A DNA stretch of 64,000 nucleotides from Micromonospora sp. WMMD1102 (GTDB lineage Bacteria; Actinomycetota; Actinomycetes; Mycobacteriales; Micromonosporaceae): assembly GCF_029626265.1 (NCBI RefSeq), contig NZ_JARUBN010000001.1, positions 7,939,001 to 8,003,000 on the forward strand. The letters are read 5' to 3'. Positions within the stretch are counted from its first letter, which is position 1. Each line of letters opens with the position of its first letter. The notes beneath the pieces were generated by a model. The model did not search any database. It was given only the letters and a program-made list of their open reading frames with translations, and had not been told where the DNA came from. Shown one piece after another: positions 35,538-45,300 of the stretch. The position numbers and the translations under genes are program-made.

Positions 35538-36737
35538 ATGGACGACACCCAGCCGACCCCAGCCAAGTCCCGCCGGGCGCCCCGCGGCGCCGGCCGGACC
35601 GCCCTCGTCGTGACCGCGGTCCTCGCCGTGCTGCTCGGAACGGGTGTGGCCGCCGTGGCCGCCTTCGACCTGCTCGGCGGCGACGACACCGCCGGGCCGC
35701 AGGCCACGCCGAGTGCTGCCGGTTCCGCCTCGACCGACCCGTCCCCGACCGGGGAGCCGGTGCCCAAGGTCATCTCGATGTCCGCCACCGGTGACATCGT
35801 GATGGGCAACGCCCCGGGGCGACTGCCGCCCAACGGTGGCAAGGGGTTCTTCAACTCGGTCAGGAAGGCGCTCGCCGCCGACCTGGTGATGGGCAACCTC
35901 GAGGAGCCGTTGACCGACGACACCGGTACCTCGAAGTGTGGCGCCAACTCGACCCGGTGCCACCAGTTCCGGGCGCCGCCGTCGTACGCCGGGCATCTCG
36001 CCGAGGCCGGCTTCGAGCTGCTCAACCAGGCCAACAACCACGGGTACGACTACGGTAAGGCCGGCTACGAGAACACCCAGGAGGCCCTGGAGAAGTACGA
36101 CCTCCAGCACACCGGCGCGCCCAACCAGATCACCGTGGTCGACGTCGAGGGCGTCAAGGTGGCGGTGGCCGGCTTCTCGTCGTACGTCTGGTCCAACAGC
36201 CTGATCAACATCAGTTCGGCGAAGAAGGTGATCCAGAAGGCCGCCGGCATGGCGGACCTGGTCGTCGTGCAGGTGCACATGGGCGGCGAGGGCTCGGAGA
36301 AGACACGGGTCCGGCCGGGCACCGAGATGTTCCTCGGCGAGAACCGGGGTGACCCGATCAAGTTCTCCCACTCGATGATCGACGCGGGTGCGGATCTGGT
36401 GGTCGGGCACGGGCCGCACGTGATGCGGGCGCTGGAGTTCTACAAGGGGCGGCTGATCGCCTACAGCCTCGGCAACTTCGCCGGCGGCGGGGGGACGCTC
36501 AGCAACAACGGCCGGCTCGGCTGGGGAGCCGTGCTGAAGGTGTCGCTGACCGCCGAGGGGGAGTGGGCGGGCGGGCAGCTCGTCTCGACGTACATGAACG
36601 GTTCGGGCCTGCCGACGATGGACCCGCAGCGGCGGGCCGCCGGGCTGGTCCGGGGCCTCTGCAAGTCCGACTTCCCGAAGACCGGTGCCCGGGTGGCGGC
36701 GGACGGCAAGATCACCCCACCCGCCGCCGCGACCTGA
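35538..36737 (+). CDS. CapA/PgsA-family protein (metallophosphoesterase fold), membrane-anchored
   Basis: The 399-residue product has an N-terminal transmembrane anchor (TALVVTAVLAVLLGTGVAAV), a Ser/Thr/Pro linker and a CapA domain: SATGDIVMGN, NLEEPLTDD, LLNQANNHGYDYG, VVVQVHMGGE, DLVVGHGPHVM and LIAYSLGNFA. CapA proteins are calcineurin-like and best known from poly-gamma-glutamate capsule synthesis, but no capB/capC genes are present, so a capsule role is not implied. ATG 35538 was chosen with TACTGT 9 bp upstream. The domain should lie outside the membrane. Two cysteines (KCGANSTRC) may form a disulfide. Confidence 0.88.
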   Translation: MDDTQPTPAKSRRAPRGAGRTALVVTAVLAVLLGTGVAAVAAFDLLGGDDTAGPQATPSAAGSASTDPSPTGEPVPKVISMSATGDIVMGNAPGRLPPNGGKGFFNSVRKALAADLVMGNLEEPLTDDTGTSKCGANSTRCHQFRAPPSYAGHLAEAGFELLNQANNHGYDYGKAGYENTQEALEKYDLQHTGAPNQITVVDVEGVKVAVAGFSSYVWSNSLINISSAKKVIQKAAGMADLVVVQVHMGGEGSEKTRVRPGTEMFLGENRGDPIKFSHSMIDAGADLVVGHGPHVMRALEFYKGRLIAYSLGNFAGGGGTLSNNGRLGWGAVLKVSLTAEGEWAGGQLVSTYMNGSGLPTMDPQRRAAGLVRGLCKSDFPKTGARVAADGKITPPAAAT

Positions 36738-36922
36738 GCCAGCCGCCGGGAGTTGATTTGGCGATCGCGAGCTGGGCCGGCTGAGCCAGCGGGGCCGGCC
36801 GCCGCGAGCTGGTGCGGCTGAGCCGGTCACCGGGTGGGCGGCGGGGTGGACGGAGTTCCCATGCTTCGGCCGGGTCCGGCTCCCCGGCGTCGATGTCGTC
36901 GTCGCGACGTAGGCTGGCCGGC

Positions 36923-37783
36923 GTGAGTGCCAGAGACGAGTCGGCGCGGACCGGGGTCGAGGCCGCGCCCGGCGAGGCGACCCGGGCGATCCGGACAGCC
37001 CGGTCCACCCGGCGTACCGTCGAATCCGATCTCGGTCGCAAGCGGCGGGCCCGGCGGATCGGCCGGACGCTGACCGAGACGCACCCCGACGCCCACTGCG
37101 AGCTCAACCACCAGGGTCCGCTGCAACTAGCCGTGGCGACCATCCTCTCGGCGCAGTGCACCGACCAGCGGGTCAACGAGGTGACGCCCAAGCTCTTCGC
37201 CCGCTATCCGACCGCGGCCGACTACGCCGGGGCGGACCGGGCCGAGTTGGAGGAGGTGATCCGGCCGACCGGCTTCTTCCGGAACAAGACCAACTCCCTG
37301 ATCAACCTCGGCAGCCAGCTCGTCGAGCGGTACGACGGCCAGGTGCCCCGCCGGATGGCCGACCTGGTGTCCCTGCCCGGGATCGGCCGCAAGACCGCCA
37401 ACGTGATCCTCGGTAACGCGTTCGGGGTGCCCGGGATAACCGTCGACACCCACTTCGACCGGCTGGTGCACCGGTGGGAGCTGACCACCGAGACCGACCC
37501 GGTCAAGATCGAGTACGCCGTCGGCGACCTCTTCGAGCGGCGCGACTGGACGATGCTCTCGCACCGGGTGATCTTCCACGGCCGGCGGGTCTGCCACGCC
37601 CGCAAGCCGGCCTGCGGCGCCTGCACGCTGGCCCGACTCTGCCCCTCCTACGGCCTCGGCCCGACCGACCCGGCCGCTGCCGCCAAACTGCTGAAGGGTC
37701 CCCGGGCCCGGGACCTGGCGGTGCAGGCCGGAGTCGATCCCGACCTGGTGCCGGCGACCGCCGCCGTCGGCGACACCCCGTGA
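36923..37783 (+). CDS. nth: Endonuclease III (base-excision DNA glycosylase/AP lyase)
   Basis: The 286-residue enzyme removes oxidised pyrimidines and cleaves at the abasic site. The helix-hairpin-helix [14 protein letters not shown] carries the catalytic Lys, the catalytic Asp lies in VDTHFDR, and the [4Fe-4S] cluster ligands are C-x6-C-x2-C-x5-C ([17 protein letters not shown]). The N-terminal 60 residues are an Arg-rich extension. GTG 36923 has TAGGCT 7 bp upstream, suggesting a leaderless message. The stop overlaps the tlpA-like GTG (GTGA). The order nth, thioredoxin, NUDIX, marP matches mycobacteria. Confidence 0.94.
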   Translation: MSARDESARTGVEAAPGEATRAIRTARSTRRTVESDLGRKRRARRIGRTLTETHPDAHCELNHQGPLQLAVATILSAQCTDQRVNEVTPKLFARYPTAADYAGADRAELEEVIRPTGFFRNKTNSLINLGSQLVERYDGQVPRRMADLVSLPGIGRKTANVILGNAFGVPGITVDTHFDRLVHRWELTTETDPVKIEYAVGDLFERRDWTMLSHRVIFHGRRVCHARKPACGACTLARLCPSYGLGPTDPAAAAKLLKGPRARDLAVQAGVDPDLVPATAAVGDTP

Positions 37784-38589
37784 ACCAGCACCGTCGTGGC
37801 GTCGACAGGTTGCGGCTCGGCGGGTCGTTGCTGGCGCTGCTGCTGCTCGCCACCGGCTGTACCGGGCCGGATCCGGGCTCCGGGGCGCCGCCGGGCACCG
37901 ACGACGGTACGACGACGACCGCCTTCGCCGACTGTGCCGACCTGACCACCCCGATCGCCGCACCCACGACCTCGACCGTCGCACCCACCACCTCGACCGG
38001 CACGTCCACGGGCCCGACGGGCGCGTCCACGGGTTCGACGGGTGCGTCCACGGCCCCGGCGAGCATGCCCACCGGTCCGGCCGGCACGCCAACCGGCTCG
38101 GCCGGCAGGCCACCCTCGGCGTCGACGCCCGCTGCGGAAGCCGGATCGGCGGGCGGGGTGGGCCGGCCGTTGCCGGCGCTGAGCCTGCCCTGTTTCGTCG
38201 GGACCGGCGAGGTGGCCGTCGGCGAGCTGCGCGGACCGGCCGTGCTCAACCTGTGGGCCTCCTGGTGCGCGCCCTGCCGCAGGGAGCTGCCCGCCTTCCA
38301 GCGGCTCGCCGAGCGGACCGGCGACCGGCTCCGGGTGGTCGGAGTGAACACCGGGGACGCGCGGCCCGCCGCCCGCTCGATCGGCGAGGACTTCGGGCTG
38401 GAGTTCCCCAGCCTCTACGACCGGGACAAGTTGCTGCTGACCGGGCTGGGCGGCCGGCCGGTACTGCCGGTCACGCTCCTCGTCGACGCCGAGGGGCGGA
38501 TCCGGCACCGGGACGAGACGGGTGCGCTCGACGACACCGAGCTGGCCACGCTGGTCCGGCGGCATCTGGGGGTGGCGGTGCCGTCGTGA
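37780..38589 (+). CDS. TlpA-like thioredoxin-fold lipoprotein
   Basis: The 269-residue product has a lipoprotein leader with lipobox LLATGC (Cys27). A Thr/Pro/Gly-rich linker of about 90 residues with repeats such as [12 protein letters not shown] follows, then a TlpA-type thioredoxin domain with the active site WCAPC near residue 160 ([17 protein letters not shown]) and the cis-Pro region [12 protein letters not shown]. It should act outside the membrane as a thiol-disulfide oxidoreductase. The GTG overlaps the nth stop, and its own TGA overlaps the NUDIX GTG, both as GTGA. Confidence 0.91.
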   Translation: MNQHRRGVDRLRLGGSLLALLLLATGCTGPDPGSGAPPGTDDGTTTTAFADCADLTTPIAAPTTSTVAPTTSTGTSTGPTGASTGSTGASTAPASMPTGPAGTPTGSAGRPPSASTPAAEAGSAGGVGRPLPALSLPCFVGTGEVAVGELRGPAVLNLWASWCAPCRRELPAFQRLAERTGDRLRVVGVNTGDARPAARSIGEDFGLEFPSLYDRDKLLLTGLGGRPVLPVTLLVDAEGRIRHRDETGALDDTELATLVRRHLGVAVPS

Positions 38590-39344
38590 CCGAGCGGGAA
38601 CTTCCCCGGTGGTGCGAGCCGCTGCTCACCCGGGTCCGGTCGGCCCGCACCGAGGATTTCACCCGGATCCGCACCCCGGCCAACGGTGGACGGGCCAGTG
38701 CCGTGCTCGTGCTCCTCGGCGAGCAGCCGGAGCACGGGCTGGACGTGCTGATCCTGCAACGGGCCGCGACCCTGCGTACGCACGCCGGGCAGCCGGCCTT
38801 TCCCGGCGGGGCGTGCGACCCGGACGACGAGGACGCGGCGGCGACCGCCCTGCGGGAGGCGTACGAGGAGGTCGGGCTCGACCCGACCAGCGTGACCGTA
38901 CTGGCCCAACTGCCCCGGCTCTGGATCCCGGTCAGCGACTTCGTGGTCACCCCGGTACTCGCCTGGTGGCACCGGCCGCATCCGGTGCACTCCCGGGAGC
39001 CGGCCGAGGTGGCACACGTGGCCCGGGTGCCGGTCGCCGAACTCGTCGATCCGGCCAACCGGGTCCGGGTACGCCATCCGAGCGGCTGGATCGGTCCGGC
39101 CTTTCAATCCCGGGGCATGCTGGTCTGGGGCTTCACCGCCGGAGTGCTCGCCACCCTGTTGGAGATGGCGGGTTGGGCCCGGCCCTGGGCACAGGACCGG
39201 ATCCTCGATCTGCCGCCGACCAGCCCGCCCCCGAGTCCCGCCCCCGGCACCGAGGAACCGACCGGGGCCGACGGGCCGCCGGCCGGGACGGACGGGCCAG
39301 CGACCGTGGCCGACGGGCCGACCGGGCCGGCGACGTCCGGCTGA
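38586..39344 (+). CDS. NUDIX hydrolase (CoA pyrophosphatase-like)
   Basis: The 252-residue hydrolase has a NUDIX box with ALREAYEEVGLD after GGACDPDDEDAA, preceded by RTHAGQPAFPG, a pattern typical of CoA/acyl-CoA pyrophosphatases (NudL-like). One box position has Asp in place of Glu. The C-terminal 45 residues are low-complexity Pro/Gly/Asp/Ala (repeated DGPA-like phrases), probably disordered. It is coupled to the TlpA-like gene. A 30-bp minisatellite follows its stop. Confidence 0.9.
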   Translation: MTERELPRWCEPLLTRVRSARTEDFTRIRTPANGGRASAVLVLLGEQPEHGLDVLILQRAATLRTHAGQPAFPGGACDPDDEDAAATALREAYEEVGLDPTSVTVLAQLPRLWIPVSDFVVTPVLAWWHRPHPVHSREPAEVAHVARVPVAELVDPANRVRVRHPSGWIGPAFQSRGMLVWGFTAGVLATLLEMAGWARPWAQDRILDLPPTSPPPSPAPGTEEPTGADGPPAGTDGPATVADGPTGPATSG

Positions 39345-39360
39345 ACGTCTCCGCGGCGCG

Positions 39361-39474
39361 GCGGTGCGCCCGATTCGGCGGTAGGGCGCGGCGGTGCGCC
39401 CGATTCGGCGGTAGGGCGCGGCGGTGCGCCCGATTCGGCGGTAGGGCGCGGCGGTGCGCCCGATTCGGCGGTAA
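39361..39474 (+). repeat. 30-bp minisatellite, about four copies
   Basis: The unit gcggtgcgcccgattcggcg plus gtagggcgcg starts at 39361, 39391, 39421 and 39451, with the last copy incomplete. The copies are identical and lie between the NUDIX stop and the marP promoter. Confidence 0.93.
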
Positions 39475-39522
39475 GCGCCGGTGGCCCGGACCGTTCTCGG
39501 GCTTCCCCCGTACCCTTGACGG

Positions 39523-40701
39523 GTGTCGGTGGTGGATGTCGTCCTGATCCTGCTCATGTTGCTGTTCGCGATCAGCGGCTACCGGCAGGGATTCGTCATC
39601 GGTCTGCTCTCCTTCACCGGCTTCTTCGGCGGTGCCCTGATCGGCCTCCAGGTCGGTCCGCTGCTCGCCGAGCAGTTCAGCAGCAACACCACCCGGGTGG
39701 TGGTCGCGCTGGCCTCGATCTTCGGCCTGGCACTGCTCGGCCAGGCCCTCGCCGGCTGGCTCGGTTCACGCCTGCGGCACGCCATCACCAGCCAGGCCGG
39801 CCGGGCGGCGGACGACGTCGGCGGGGCGCTGATCTCGCTGTTCGCCGTACTCCTGGTGGCCTGGCTGGTGGCCGTCCCGCTGGCCTCCTCCTCGCTGCCC
39901 TGGCTGGCCAGCGCGGTCCGCAACAGCGCCCTGCTGACGGTGGTGGACCGGGTGTTGCCGCCGGAGGCGCAGGCGCTGTCCCGGGCGCTGCGGGACACCG
40001 TCGACACCAACGGATTCCCGGACGTCTTCGGCGGGCTGGCCCCGACCCGGTCCCGCGAGGTGGCCTCGCCCGACCCGGCACTGGCCGGGTCGCAGGTAGT
40101 GGTGAACGGGCGACGCTCGGTCGTCAAGGTGCTCGGCAACGCACCCAGCTGTTCGCGGCGGATCGAGGGTTCCGGTTTCGTCTACGCCGACAACCGGGTG
40201 ATGACAAACGCACACGTGGTGGCCGGCACCCGCAGCGTCCAGGTCGAGGTGGCCGGCGACCGGCACAGCGCCCGGGTGGTCGTCTACGACCCGGACCGCG
40301 ACCTGGCGGTGCTCTACGTGCCGGAGCTGTCCGCGCCGGTGATGCGGTTCGCCACCGGCGAGGCGGCGATCGAGGACGACGCCATCGTGCTCGGATTCCC
40401 GCTGGACGGGCCCTACAACGCCCAGCCGGCGCGGATCCGCGACATCGGGGAGATCGCCGGTCCGGACATCTACGAGTCGGGACGGGTCAACCGGGAGATC
40501 TACACGATCCGGGGGCTGGTCCGCAGCGGCAACTCCGGCGGCCCGCTGGTGGCCCCGGACGGCCAGGTGCTCGGGGTCATCTTCGCGGCGGCGGCCGACG
40601 ACCCGAACACCGGTTTCGCGGTGACGGCCGACGAGGCCCGCTCCACCGCCAGCAGCGGTCTGGAACGTACCCGGGTCACCAGCACCGGCGCCTGCACCTG
40701 A
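39523..40701 (+). CDS. marP: Membrane-anchored serine protease (MarP type)
   Basis: The 392-residue product has four N-terminal transmembrane helices of the CvpA/colicin V type (residues 1-130) and an exported chymotrypsin-like protease domain. The catalytic triad is His in TNAHVV (near 230), Asp in DRDLAVLYV (near 259) and Ser in GNSGGPL (near 337). MarP (Rv3671c) supports acid resistance in M. tuberculosis by activating a cell-wall hydrolase. TACCCT lies 6 bp before the GTG, suggesting leaderless transcription. A Cys pair (C146 region and C391) may form the redox disulfide known in MarP. Confidence 0.93.
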   Translation: MSVVDVVLILLMLLFAISGYRQGFVIGLLSFTGFFGGALIGLQVGPLLAEQFSSNTTRVVVALASIFGLALLGQALAGWLGSRLRHAITSQAGRAADDVGGALISLFAVLLVAWLVAVPLASSSLPWLASAVRNSALLTVVDRVLPPEAQALSRALRDTVDTNGFPDVFGGLAPTRSREVASPDPALAGSQVVVNGRRSVVKVLGNAPSCSRRIEGSGFVYADNRVMTNAHVVAGTRSVQVEVAGDRHSARVVVYDPDRDLAVLYVPELSAPVMRFATGEAAIEDDAIVLGFPLDGPYNAQPARIRDIGEIAGPDIYESGRVNREIYTIRGLVRSGNSGGPLVAPDGQVLGVIFAAAADDPNTGFAVTADEARSTASSGLERTRVTSTGACT

Positions 40702-40742
40702 ACGTGCTCCGCTCGGCCGGCAGGCGGTCGGCCGGTCGCCGG

Positions 40743-40839
40743 CCGGTCAGGCGGTCAGGCGGTCAGGCGGTCAGGCGGTCAGGCGGTCAGGCGGTCAGGC
40801 GGTCAGGCGGTCAGGCGGTCAGGTGGTCAGGTGGTCAGG
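40743..40839. repeat. 8-bp microsatellite (gcggtcag), about 12 copies
   Basis: The array runs between the convergent marP and mycP genes. The last copies read gtggtcag and provide the mycP stop codon (40835-40837, minus strand). Length change would be likely by slippage. Confidence 0.93.
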
Positions 40840-42136
40840 GACGGTCGCGTCGGAAGCGGCGCCGGAGCACGAGTACCGACCCGGCGACGAACACGAGGAA
40901 GAGGAGGCCGCCGCCGCTCCACACCTCCGGCGGCGGATGGCTGATCTGGTCGCCGGCGGCCTGGGCGGTCCAGTCGGCCGAGCGGCCGGACACCGCCGTA
41001 CCGATGGTCTCCGGCCCGGTGCTGGCCGGCGGGGGCGTCGCCTCCCGGCCGGGCGCGGAGCCGAAGCCGGCGACCCCGGGCGGTGCCTCGCCGTCGTCCA
41101 GCGGATTGCCCCGCACGCTGGAGACCTCGCCGTTCAGTGCGGCGACCGGGTCGACGACGCCGAACCCGAACCGGTCGTCCCGGCCGGACGGCCCGACGTC
41201 CCGGGCGGTGTTGATCAGTCGGTTGACCACGTCACCGGCGGACATCTTCGGCCAGTTCGACCGGACCAGGGCGGCTGCCGCGGCCACCAGCGGGGCGGCG
41301 AAGCTGGTGCCCTGGACCCGCCAGACACCGCCCGGCCGGGCGCCGGTGAGGCCGGTCGCCGGGGCGGAGAGCACGGTCTCCGGGCCGGTGATCGAGCCGG
41401 ACCAGAGCGCGTCGCTCTCCCGTTCCAGGCCCGCCACGGCGACCACGCCCGGCTCGCGGGCCGGATACCAGACCCGCTTGCCGGCGGACGACCCGAGGTT
41501 GCCGGTGCAGGCGACGACGACCACGTCCCGGGCGAAGGCGTAGTCGAGGGCGGCGGCGAGCGCGGGGCTTTCCCCGGTGCCGCCCAGCGACAGGTTCACC
41601 ACCTGGGCGCCGTTGTCGACCGCCCAACGGACACCCCTGGCCACGATCAGCGCGTCGTCGTAGCGGTTCTCCTCGTCGAGCACCCGGACCGGCAGGATCT
41701 TGGCCCTGGGGGCGAGTCCGGCGACGCCCCGGGTGTCGTCGTTGCGACCCGCGATCAGGGCGGCCACGGTGGTGCCGTGCCCCACCGGGTCGGTCTGGCC
41801 GTTGCCGCTGCCGTCGACCAGGTCGATGCCGGGCAGCACCTGCCCGGCCAGGTCGGGATGACTGGCGTCGACCCCGGAGTCGACCACCGCCACCGTGACG
41901 CCCTTGCCGGTGGAGACCTTCCAGATTGCCTTGGCGTTGAGCTCGTCCAACTGCCACTGCTCGTCCCGGACCGGATCGGCCAGCACGGGCAGCCTGACCG
42001 GCGGCGCCGGCACGGCGGCGGTCGCCGGTGCCGGGGGCGGACCTGAGAGCGATCCGGCGATCCCGGCCGTGGCGAGCAGCGCCGCTCCGGCGACCCGGGC
42101 GAGCGCACGTTCGGTTGGCAGCGGCAGCCTGGTCAC
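40835..42136 (-). CDS. mycP: Mycosin (type VII secretion-associated subtilisin-like protease)
   Basis: The 433-residue protease has a signal peptide, an S8 domain and a C-terminal transmembrane helix (GGLLFLVFVAGSVLVL) with an RRR stop. The catalytic motifs are VVDSGVDA (Asp), GHGTTVAA (His) and GTSFAAP (Ser). Mycosins are required for ESX secretion, both as proteases and by stabilising the membrane complex. It follows eccC in the same direction with a 209-bp gap. The stop codon falls inside an 8-bp repeat array. Confidence 0.93.
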   Translation of the reverse strand: MTRLPLPTERALARVAGAALLATAGIAGSLSGPPPAPATAAVPAPPVRLPVLADPVRDEQWQLDELNAKAIWKVSTGKGVTVAVVDSGVDASHPDLAGQVLPGIDLVDGSGNGQTDPVGHGTTVAALIAGRNDDTRGVAGLAPRAKILPVRVLDEENRYDDALIVARGVRWAVDNGAQVVNLSLGGTGESPALAAALDYAFARDVVVVACTGNLGSSAGKRVWYPAREPGVVAVAGLERESDALWSGSITGPETVLSAPATGLTGARPGGVWRVQGTSFAAPLVAAAAALVRSNWPKMSAGDVVNRLINTARDVGPSGRDDRFGFGVVDPVAALNGEVSSVRGNPLDDGEAPPGVAGFGSAPGREATPPPASTGPETIGTAVSGRSADWTAQAAGDQISHPPPEVWSGGGLLFLVFVAGSVLVLRRRFRRDRP

Positions 42137-42317
42137 AGCATGGTCATTTCACCCCGGGGGACACATGATGCACGGAGGTTACCCCGTTTCACCCCTGTCG
42201 CGTGGCGAAACTTTGCAACCGATCTGAGATCCACTGTCCACCGCCCCGAGACCGTGGCCCGAGCCGTCCCTGAATCGGGACGACCGGGCCGCGGTCCTGA
42301 ACTCCAACCGCCCTGGT

Positions 42318-42361
42318 GTCGGCTCAGGTCGACGGGAGAGTCGGCTCAGGTCGACGGGAGA
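42318..42361. repeat. Perfect 22-bp tandem duplication across the eccC stop codon
   Basis: The 22-bp unit at 42318-42339 is repeated without change at 42340-42361; the eccC TGA lies at 42346-42348 (minus strand). Confidence 0.92.
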
Positions 42362-45300
42362 TAGGCGAGCTGCACCAGCCGGACGCCTTCCTTCCGGGTC
42401 ACCAGCCGGCCCCGGCCGGGCGGCATCGGACCGGGGCGTACCGAGCCGATCAGGGCGCCCTCGTCCTTGCTGCCGGACATCACCAGGCCGGGGGAGGAGA
42501 GTTCCCGCAGGCGCTGGATGATCGGCTCGTAGAGCGACCGGGAGGCGCCGCCGGAGCGGCGGGTCAGCACCACGTGCAGGCCGACGTCCCGGGCCTGCGG
42601 CAGGTATTCGACGAGCGGCAGCAGCGGGTTGTTCGGGCCGGTGGCGACCAGGTCGTAGTCGTCGACGAGTACGAACAGTTCCGGCCCGGTCCACCAGGAG
42701 CGCTCCCGCAACTGCTGTGGGGTGACGTCCGGCCCCGGCAGCCGGCGCTGCATGTAGCCGGCGACCGACTCGATCAGCTCGCTCGTCGCCTGGGCGGCGG
42801 TGCCGTAGCCGATCAGGTGGTCGGACTGGATCACGCCGAGCAGGCTGCGCCGGAAGTCGACCAGGATGATCCGGGCCTGCTCCGGGGTGTAGCGGTTGGT
42901 GATCGAGGTGGCCAGGGCCCGCAGGAAGGACGACTTGCCGCACTCGGCGTCGCCGAAGAGCAGGAAGTGCGGCTCGGAGGCGAAGTCGACCGACACCTGC
43001 TGGAGGTCGGCCTCGGAGATGCCGATCGGCAGCCGCAGCCCGGAGATGTTGGCGAGGTCCAGGTCGGCGTAGGGCAGCACCGGCGGGAGCAGCCGGACCC
43101 GGGGGGCCGGTGCGCCGCTCCAGTTGCCGGCGACCGCCTTCACCAGCGCCTGCGTCTGCCCGCCGCCGAGGCTGGACAGCTCCGGCAGCACGGTCAGGAA
43201 GTGCAGGCTCTCGGCCGTGATGCCGCGCCCCGGGGTCTTCTCCGGCACGTTCGCCGCCGCCTTGCGGGAGACGATCGAGTCGGTGGGGTCACCGAGCCGC
43301 AGCTCCAGCCGGGAGCCGAAGAGGTCCCGGATCGCCGGCCGGAAGTCCATCCAGCGCGGCGCCGCCGCGACCACGTGCACGCCGTACGAGAGGCCGCGGG
43401 TGGCGATGTCGGTGACCAGGGGTTCGAGGTCGTCGTACTCGCCGCGCAGGGTGGGCCAGCCGTCGACGACCAGGAACACGTCGCCGAACGGGTCCGCGCC
43501 GACGCCGACGCCGCCGGCCGAGGCGCGCCGCTTCCGGTACGCCGGCATCGACTCCACGCCCAACTCGGCGAAGCGCTGCTCGCGCTCGTTGAGCAGGGTG
43601 GAGATCTCGCCGACCGTACGCCGCACCGCCGCCGCCTCGGACCGTCCGGCGACCCCGCCGACGTGCGGCAGGTCGCGCAGCGCGGCGAGCGAACCACCAC
43701 CGAAGTCGAGGCAGTAGACCTGCACCTCGGCCGGGGTGTGGGTGAGCGCCAGCCCGCAGATCAGGGTACGCAGCAGGCTCGACTTGCCGGACTGCGGACC
43801 GCCGGCCACCGCCACGTGCCCGGCGCCGCCCTCCAGGCTGAGCCAGAGCAGGTCACGACGCTGCTCGAACGGCTTGTCGATCATCGCGACCGGCACCTGG
43901 AGCGCGCCGTGCAGCTCGGGGTTGCCGAAGGTGAGCCCGCGGGCCGGGTCGGTGACCACCGGGCCGAGGATCTCGTCCAGCGCCGGTGCCTGGGACAGCG
44001 GCGGCAGCCACACCTGGTGGGCCGGCGGGCCCTGGCCGACCAGCCGGGTGACCATCACGTCGAGCAGGCTCTGCGCCGTCGGGTCCTCCGGGGCCGGCTT
44101 CGGGGTGGCCGGTACGACCGGCTTGGGCACCGGCACGTGGTGCGTCGAGTACGACAGCAGCCGGGGACCCGTGTAACCCTGCGCGCCCGGCCCGCCCGCG
44201 GTCGCCTTCTGGTACGGGCCGGAGACGTACGCCGCCTTGAACCGGACCAGTGGCTCGGTGCCGAACTTCAGGTAGCCGTGCCCCGGCGCCCGGGGCAGCT
44301 CGTAGGCGTCCGGCACCCCGAGCACCGCCCGGGACTCCAGGGCGGAGAAGGTCCGCAGACCGATCCGGTAGGACAGGTGGGTGTCCAGCCCGCGCAGCCG
44401 CCCCTCCTCCAGCCGCTGCGAGGCGAGCAGCAGGTGCACCCCGAGCGACCGGCCCAGCCGGCCGATCTGCACGAAGAGGTCGATGAAGTCCGGCTTGGCG
44501 CTGAGCAGCTCGGAGAACTCGTCACAGATGATCAGCAGTGACGGCAGCGGCGCCAGTGCGGCACCGCCGGAGCGGGCCTTGTCGTAGTCCTTCAGGTTGG
44601 CGTAGTTGCCGGCCTTGCGCAGCAGCTCCTGCCGGCGGATCATCTCGCCGTTGATGGCGTCCACCATCCGGTCGACGAGCGGCAGCTCGTCGGCGAGGTT
44701 GGTGATCACGGCGGCGGTGTGCGGCAGCCGGTCCAGCGAGGCGAAGGTCGCGCCGCCCTTGAAGTCGACGAGGACGAAGTTGAGCGCCTCGGAGGAGTGC
44801 GTCGCCGCCAACCCCAGCACGAGGGTACGCAGCAGTTCCGACTTGCCGGAGCCGGTGGCCCCGATCAGCAGGCCGTGCGGTCCCATACCGTCCTGTGCGG
44901 ACTCCTTGAGGTCGAGGTCGACCACGCCGCCGTCCGCGCCGACACCGATCGGCACCCGCAGCTTGTCCCGGTTGGGCCGGGGCGCCCAGCCCTGCACGAT
45001 GCTGAAGTTCTCCGGGTCGCCGACCCCGAGCAGCTCGCCCAGGGTCATCTCCTTGACCAGCGGGGCGTCCGTGGAGCCCTTCTGGGCGGCGGCCAGCCGC
45101 AGCGGGGCGAGCCGGCGGGCGACCGCCTCGGCCTCCTCCACGCTGAGCCGGTCGGGGGTGCCGACCTCGGCCTCGCCCTCCATCGTGAAGGTGTTCAGCC
45201 GGTCCCCGACGGTCTCCAGCACCAGCGTGGCGCGGTCCAGCAGCCGGGGCGGCGGGCTGTCCAGGTCGACGATCGTCACCGCGTCGATGCCGCTGTCCCC

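Noticed and set aside
35538..36737. Poly-gamma-glutamate capsule locus
   Set aside because: Only a CapA-type protein is present; there are no CapB or CapC homologues nearby.
39361..39474. Possible CRISPR array (30-bp repeats)
   Set aside because: The units are directly abutting, with no spacers, and no cas genes are present.
40743..40839. Possible iteron or CRISPR-like array
   Set aside because: The unit is 8 bp, perfectly tandem, between convergent genes; no replication gene or spacers. It is a microsatellite.
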